Part shown: positions 5,232-5,900 of the stretch, in pieces
Layout of the letters: the number at the start of each line of letters is the position of its first letter
Position numbering within the stretch: position 1 is the first letter of the stretch
DNA from: Oscillospiraceae bacterium
Lineage (GTDB): Bacteria; Bacillota; Clostridia; Oscillospirales; Oscillospiraceae
Length of the DNA stretch: 5,900 nucleotides
Reading direction: 5' to 3'
Assembly (NCBI GenBank): GCA_017378975.1
Contig: JAFNXT010000284.1
Coordinates: forward strand, 1-5,900
Made by a program: the position numbers and the translations under genes
The notes under the pieces: generated by a model
Database searches by the model: none
What the model saw: only the letters and a program-made list of their open reading frames with translations
Told to the model about the DNA's origin: nothing

Positions 5232-5900
5232 AAAGAAACTCCAGCGCCCCCTCCTTATACACGCCCCGGATCCTCCCAGGCCGCTTCGCCTTCCCAAGAA
5301 GCAAAGTCGCCAGCGGTCCCTCCACCTCTTCCTGCACCAGTTTCCGGAGCTGTCGTGCCCCGGCCTTTTTGCCGCACCGGCGGCTGAGCTCATGGGCCAG
5401 TTCCTCCGGCAACTGCAATTGGATGTCCATCCGTTCCAGCCGTTTTTGCACCTGCCGCAGATACTTCCACGCGATCGCGTCCATGGCCCCATCCCCCAGA
5501 GGCTGGAAGCAGATCACATCATCCAGCCGTCCCAGAAACTCCGGCGAGAAAGCCTGCCGCAGAGCCGCGTCCGTCTCCCCCTCCCGTCCCGCAGGACGGA
5601 AACCTAGCCCATCCCCCCGGATCTCGCCGCCGATGTTGGAGGTCATGACCACGATCGTGTTTTTGAAGCTGACCCGTCGCCCGGTGGAGTCCGTCAGCAC
5701 TCCCTCCTCCATGATCTGCAGAGCGATCCCAGCCACATCCCGGTGGGCCTTCTCCAATTCGTCCAGCAATACCAGACAGTAGGGCCTGCGCCGCACCGCC
5801 TCCGTCAGCTTGCCGCCCTCCTCATAGCCCACATAGCCCGGAGGGGCACCGATCAGCCGGGACACCGACTGTTTCTCCATATACTCCGTCATATCCAGCC
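5230..5900 (-). CDS. clpC: ClpC-type AAA+ unfoldase, C-terminal part of the D2 domain
   Basis: ATP-driven unfoldase of the Hsp100 family that feeds proteins to the ClpP peptidase. Only the last 222 or so codons are visible; the gene enters from beyond position 5900. Counting from the Met at 5892: pore-loop PPGYVGYEEGG at 17-27, Walker B LVLLDELEKAH at 40-50 (D44, E45), sensor 1 in MTSN at 83-86, arginine finger R122 in FLGRLD, and sensor 2 GAR at 178-180. An LGF tripeptide at 96-98, between sensor 1 and the arginine finger, matches the ClpP-docking loop of ClpC/ClpA (VGF or IGL in well-known members). This argues against ClpB, which lacks it. The D1 domain, P-loop and N-domain are out of view, so ClpC versus another ClpP-partner subtype cannot be fully settled. 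No convincing intrinsic terminator follows the stop; repeats begin at once. Confidence 0.88.
   Translation of the reverse strand, partial: LDMTEYMEKQSVSRLIGAPPGYVGYEEGGKLTEAVRRRPYCLVLLDELEKAHRDVAGIALQIMEEGVLTDSTGRRVSFKNTIVVMTSNIGGEIRGDGLGFRPAGREGETDAALRQAFSPEFLGRLDDVICFQPLGDGAMDAIAWKYLRQVQKRLERMDIQLQLPEELAHELSRRCGKKAGARQLRKLVQEEVEGPLATLLLGKAKRPGRIRGVYKEGALEFL

Noticed and set aside
4789..5607. 272-codon plus-strand open frame across the repeat island and clpC
   Set aside because: It crosses several palindromic repeats and then runs antisense to clpC; its Pro/Arg/Ser-rich product has no recognisable domain and no convincing ribosome binding site.
1..5900. A novel defence, toxin or mobile gene system
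   Set aside because: All coding sequence is accounted for by clpC and the conserved start of the dcw cluster; no unassigned gene remains that could encode such a system.

Overview
The window reads as part of a chromosome from a GC-rich, Gram-positive, low-GC-lineage (Firmicutes) bacterium, most likely a Clostridia member of the Oscillospiraceae/Ruminococcaceae type. The grounds are the gene order mraZ-rsmH-ftsL-pbp-murE, a ClpC-type unfoldase, a SpoVD-like penicillin-binding protein, and intergenic palindromic repeats of a kind I associate with such genomes. The taxonomy is inference; no rRNA or other marker is present. All six genes lie on the minus strand, so transcription runs from high to low coordinates.

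Layout in transcription order. (1) 5900-5230: 3' part of a clpC-like gene (D2 AAA+ module with a ClpP-docking tripeptide). (2) 5229-4625: 605 bases without a gene. The clpC-proximal two thirds hold a cluster of palindromic repeats and a 17-bp perfect hairpin; the mraZ-proximal 120 bases are AT-rich and hold a promoter and a four-box MraZ-type operator. (3) 4624-4196 mraZ. (4) 4199-3264 rsmH, overlapping mraZ by ATGA. (5) 3240-2761 ftsL. (6) A 96-base gap with a 14-bp perfect hairpin and a near-duplicated 15/20-mer. (7) 2664-727 a SpoVD/FtsI-class transpeptidase. (8) 702-1 the N-terminal 234 codons of murE, running off the window.

Genes 3-8 are the head of the division and cell wall (dcw) cluster. 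MraZ probably represses its own promoter and so tunes the whole operon. RsmH modifies 16S rRNA, FtsL scaffolds the septal synthase complex, the PBP cross-links peptidoglycan, and MurE adds the third amino acid to the peptidoglycan precursor in the cytoplasm. clpC is on the same strand but is separated by the repeat island and a dedicated promoter, so it is probably a separate transcription unit.

I found no undescribed biological system here. The coding part is conserved housekeeping. The points worth a second look are regulatory or structural: the phased GGAG operator, the ftsL-pbp hairpin with duplicated sequence, the hairpin containing a GAAC-N4-GTTC core, the repeat island, and a PBP that keeps a SpoVD-type cysteine pair but lacks a PASTA domain.
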